Of a stretch of 5,756 nt of DNA, positions 5,000 through 5,756 are shown piece after piece. Source of the DNA: Ruminococcus sp. (GTDB lineage: Bacteria; Bacillota; Clostridia; Oscillospirales; Ruminococcaceae); NCBI GenBank assembly GCA_029063695.1, contig JAIDNR010000144.1:1-5756 (forward strand), written 5' to 3'. Both the position numbers and the translations under genes were made by a program. A model generated the notes under the pieces. That model did no database searches, had not been told where the DNA came from, and was given only the letters and a program-made list of their open reading frames with translations. Position 1 is the stretch's first letter. Every line of letters starts with the position of its first letter.

Positions 5000-5272
5000 T
5001 TATAAACCAAATTTTTCTTTGTACTTTTCCGGATCAGCCATGTATTCGTTGTACTTCTTCCGCAGACAGTTTCCGCAAGGACGGTATCCTGCTGCGAGGG
5101 CAGTCTTTTCGTCTGCAAAGAAAACACGGTACTTTTGGTATTCGCCCGGATAGGTTTTCATTGACCGCAGAGCAGTTCCACAATCCAGCCGACCGTAAAT
5201 CTTCATCTTTCCGTTGCCGCCAAGTTCTCCCGGTGTTTCGGACAGATAGATTTCTCCGTCTGCACCGAGCAT
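5000..5272 (-). CDS. Small Ada-type metal-binding domain protein
   Basis: A 90-residue protein resembling the metal-binding domain of Ada (PF02805-like) as a stand-alone module. In Ada that domain holds zinc through four cysteines and repairs methylphosphotriesters. Seen here: YGRLDC (C31), RVFFADEKTALAAGYRPCGNC (49-69) with C66 and C69, then a basic helix. 'VFFxxxxxAxxAGYRPCxxC' is the hallmark of the fold. Only three of the four usual cysteines are present, so methyl-acceptor activity is doubtful and a structural or DNA-contact role is more likely. The ATG at 5272 has no close ribosome site: AGGGAGTG (5293-5300) is about 20 nt away and better serves an ATG at 5285 in another frame. One fewer A in the AAAA run would join that ATG to this frame (MKCIMLGADG), so the start may carry a one-base indel. 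It follows the zinc-ribbon gene by 73 bp on the same strand. Confidence 0.72.
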   Translation of the reverse strand: MLGADGEIYLSETPGELGGNGKMKIYGRLDCGTALRSMKTYPGEYQKYRVFFADEKTALAAGYRPCGNCLRKKYNEYMADPEKYKEKFGL

Positions 5273-5345
5273 TATACATTTTCATTTTTTCACACTCCCT
5301 ACACGTCCAGATGCTTTTCAATTACTGCCATTCAGCCTTGATGTG

Positions 5346-5756
5346 TTAGCACCTTCTGCTTTTCCACCTGTAATTAGTATGTCCATTATAAGTGTTTTGA
5401 ATTGGCTCAGGATATGCAATACACTCTTCGTCGTTTTTACCAGTGTAGTTTGTTGACTGCCCTTGTAGAAGATCACTGACTTGGGCTTTACTAAGAGTTA
5501 CTCCAAATAATTTATGAAATGTCATTCCGCAAAAATCGAAACAATAATAAGTTCCTTTTTTACTAAGTCGAACTGGAGCACCACAATGAGGGCAAATATA
5601 TGGTGTTAAAGAAGGAGCAGTACAGAAATCAACTTCTGTGGCTTCTTTAAAGATATACGACGTTTTTATTTCATCACATTGTAAATTAAGACATCTAAAA
5701 TTAGAAAAAAATTGCATAAGTGAGGGCTTTTCATTACATTTCGGAAGTTCATATAC
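5346..5756 (-). CDS. Zinc-ribbon protein with topoisomerase-C-terminus-like region, 5' end outside window
   Basis: The frame is open to the right edge (no stop from 5756). The ATG at 5717 is internal-looking, with protein-like sequence before it and no ribosome site, so this is treated as a C-terminal fragment of 136 visible residues. It has a clear zinc ribbon: C55-x2-C58 (CPHCGAPVRL) and C72-x3-C76 (CFDFCG), with more Cys upstream at 7, 22, 27 and 45, so several zinc sites are possible. After the ribbon, FGVTLSKAQVSDLLQGQST matches in pattern the 'GxxLtxxQvxxLLxxGkT' unit found after zinc ribbons at the C-termini of type IA topoisomerases, including those of clostridial conjugative elements. 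The end (YPEPIQNTYNGHTNYRWKS) is unrecognised. It could belong to a topoisomerase, a primase or another DNA-processing protein of a mobile element; without the N-terminus this cannot be settled. Confidence 0.55.
   Translation of the reverse strand, partial: VYELPKCNEKPSLMQFFSNFRCLNLQCDEIKTSYIFKEATEVDFCTAPSLTPYICPHCGAPVRLSKKGTYYCFDFCGMTFHKLFGVTLSKAQVSDLLQGQSTNYTGKNDEECIAYPEPIQNTYNGHTNYRWKSRRC

Noticed and set aside
5310..5342. Ten-codon minus-strand ORF between the zinc-ribbon and Ada-type genes
   Set aside because: Only a poor ribosome site and nothing recognisable; too short to support.
4996..5349. Plus-strand frame opposite the Ada-type gene
   Set aside because: No start signals; the minus strand encodes a recognisable metal-binding domain ending at a strong terminator.
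1..5756. CRISPR array, tRNA or rRNA gene
   Set aside because: No regularly spaced direct repeats with spacers, no cloverleaf-like segment and no rRNA-like stretch were seen on either strand.

Overview
This window looks like accessory DNA from a low-GC Gram-positive, probably a gut clostridium of the Ruminococcus/Oscillospiraceae kind. That is inferred from protein style, A+T-rich spacers, AGGAG-type ribosome sites and consensus sigma-A promoters; no taxonomic marker is present. It reads as part of an integrative/conjugative element or a decayed mobile island.

Layout. (1) 1-1155, plus: an ArdA-type antirestriction gene cut by the left window edge. (2) 1156-1517: no gene, but a strong terminator, a tandem repeat inside a hairpin and a longer enclosing inverted repeat. 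(3) 1518-2578, plus: an IS630-family transposase pseudogene with an in-frame ochre codon at codon 10 and a one-base frameshift near 1957-1961; the D, D and E of the DD34E triad are still visible. (4) 2579-3130: a perfect-consensus minus-strand promoter with an 18-codon ORF, a decayed coding remnant (2798-2917), two hairpins, and a perfect-consensus plus-strand promoter. (5) 3131-4863, plus: a WYL-domain regulator whose stop overlaps (ATGA) the start of a type I restriction-modification HsdM gene. HsdM breaks off at its SAM-binding motif I and ends in about 35 unrelated residues. (6) 4864-4958: a 14-bp inverted repeat with a third half-site. (7) 4959-5756, minus: a terminator serving an Ada-type metal-binding small protein, preceded by a zinc-ribbon protein with a topoisomerase-C-terminus-like look that runs off the right edge.

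How it fits together. ArdA would shield incoming element DNA from type I restriction. The WYL regulator probably controlled its own promoter and the coupled hsdM. The methylase cannot work as it stands: it lacks the SAM-binding core, and no hsdS or hsdR is visible. The picture is a defence/anti-defence island eroded by an IS insertion, deletion and rearrangement. I see no convincing complete new system. The items most worth a second look are the hsdM junction with the repeat just beyond it, and the structured non-coding stretches around 1205-1369 and 2953-3057.
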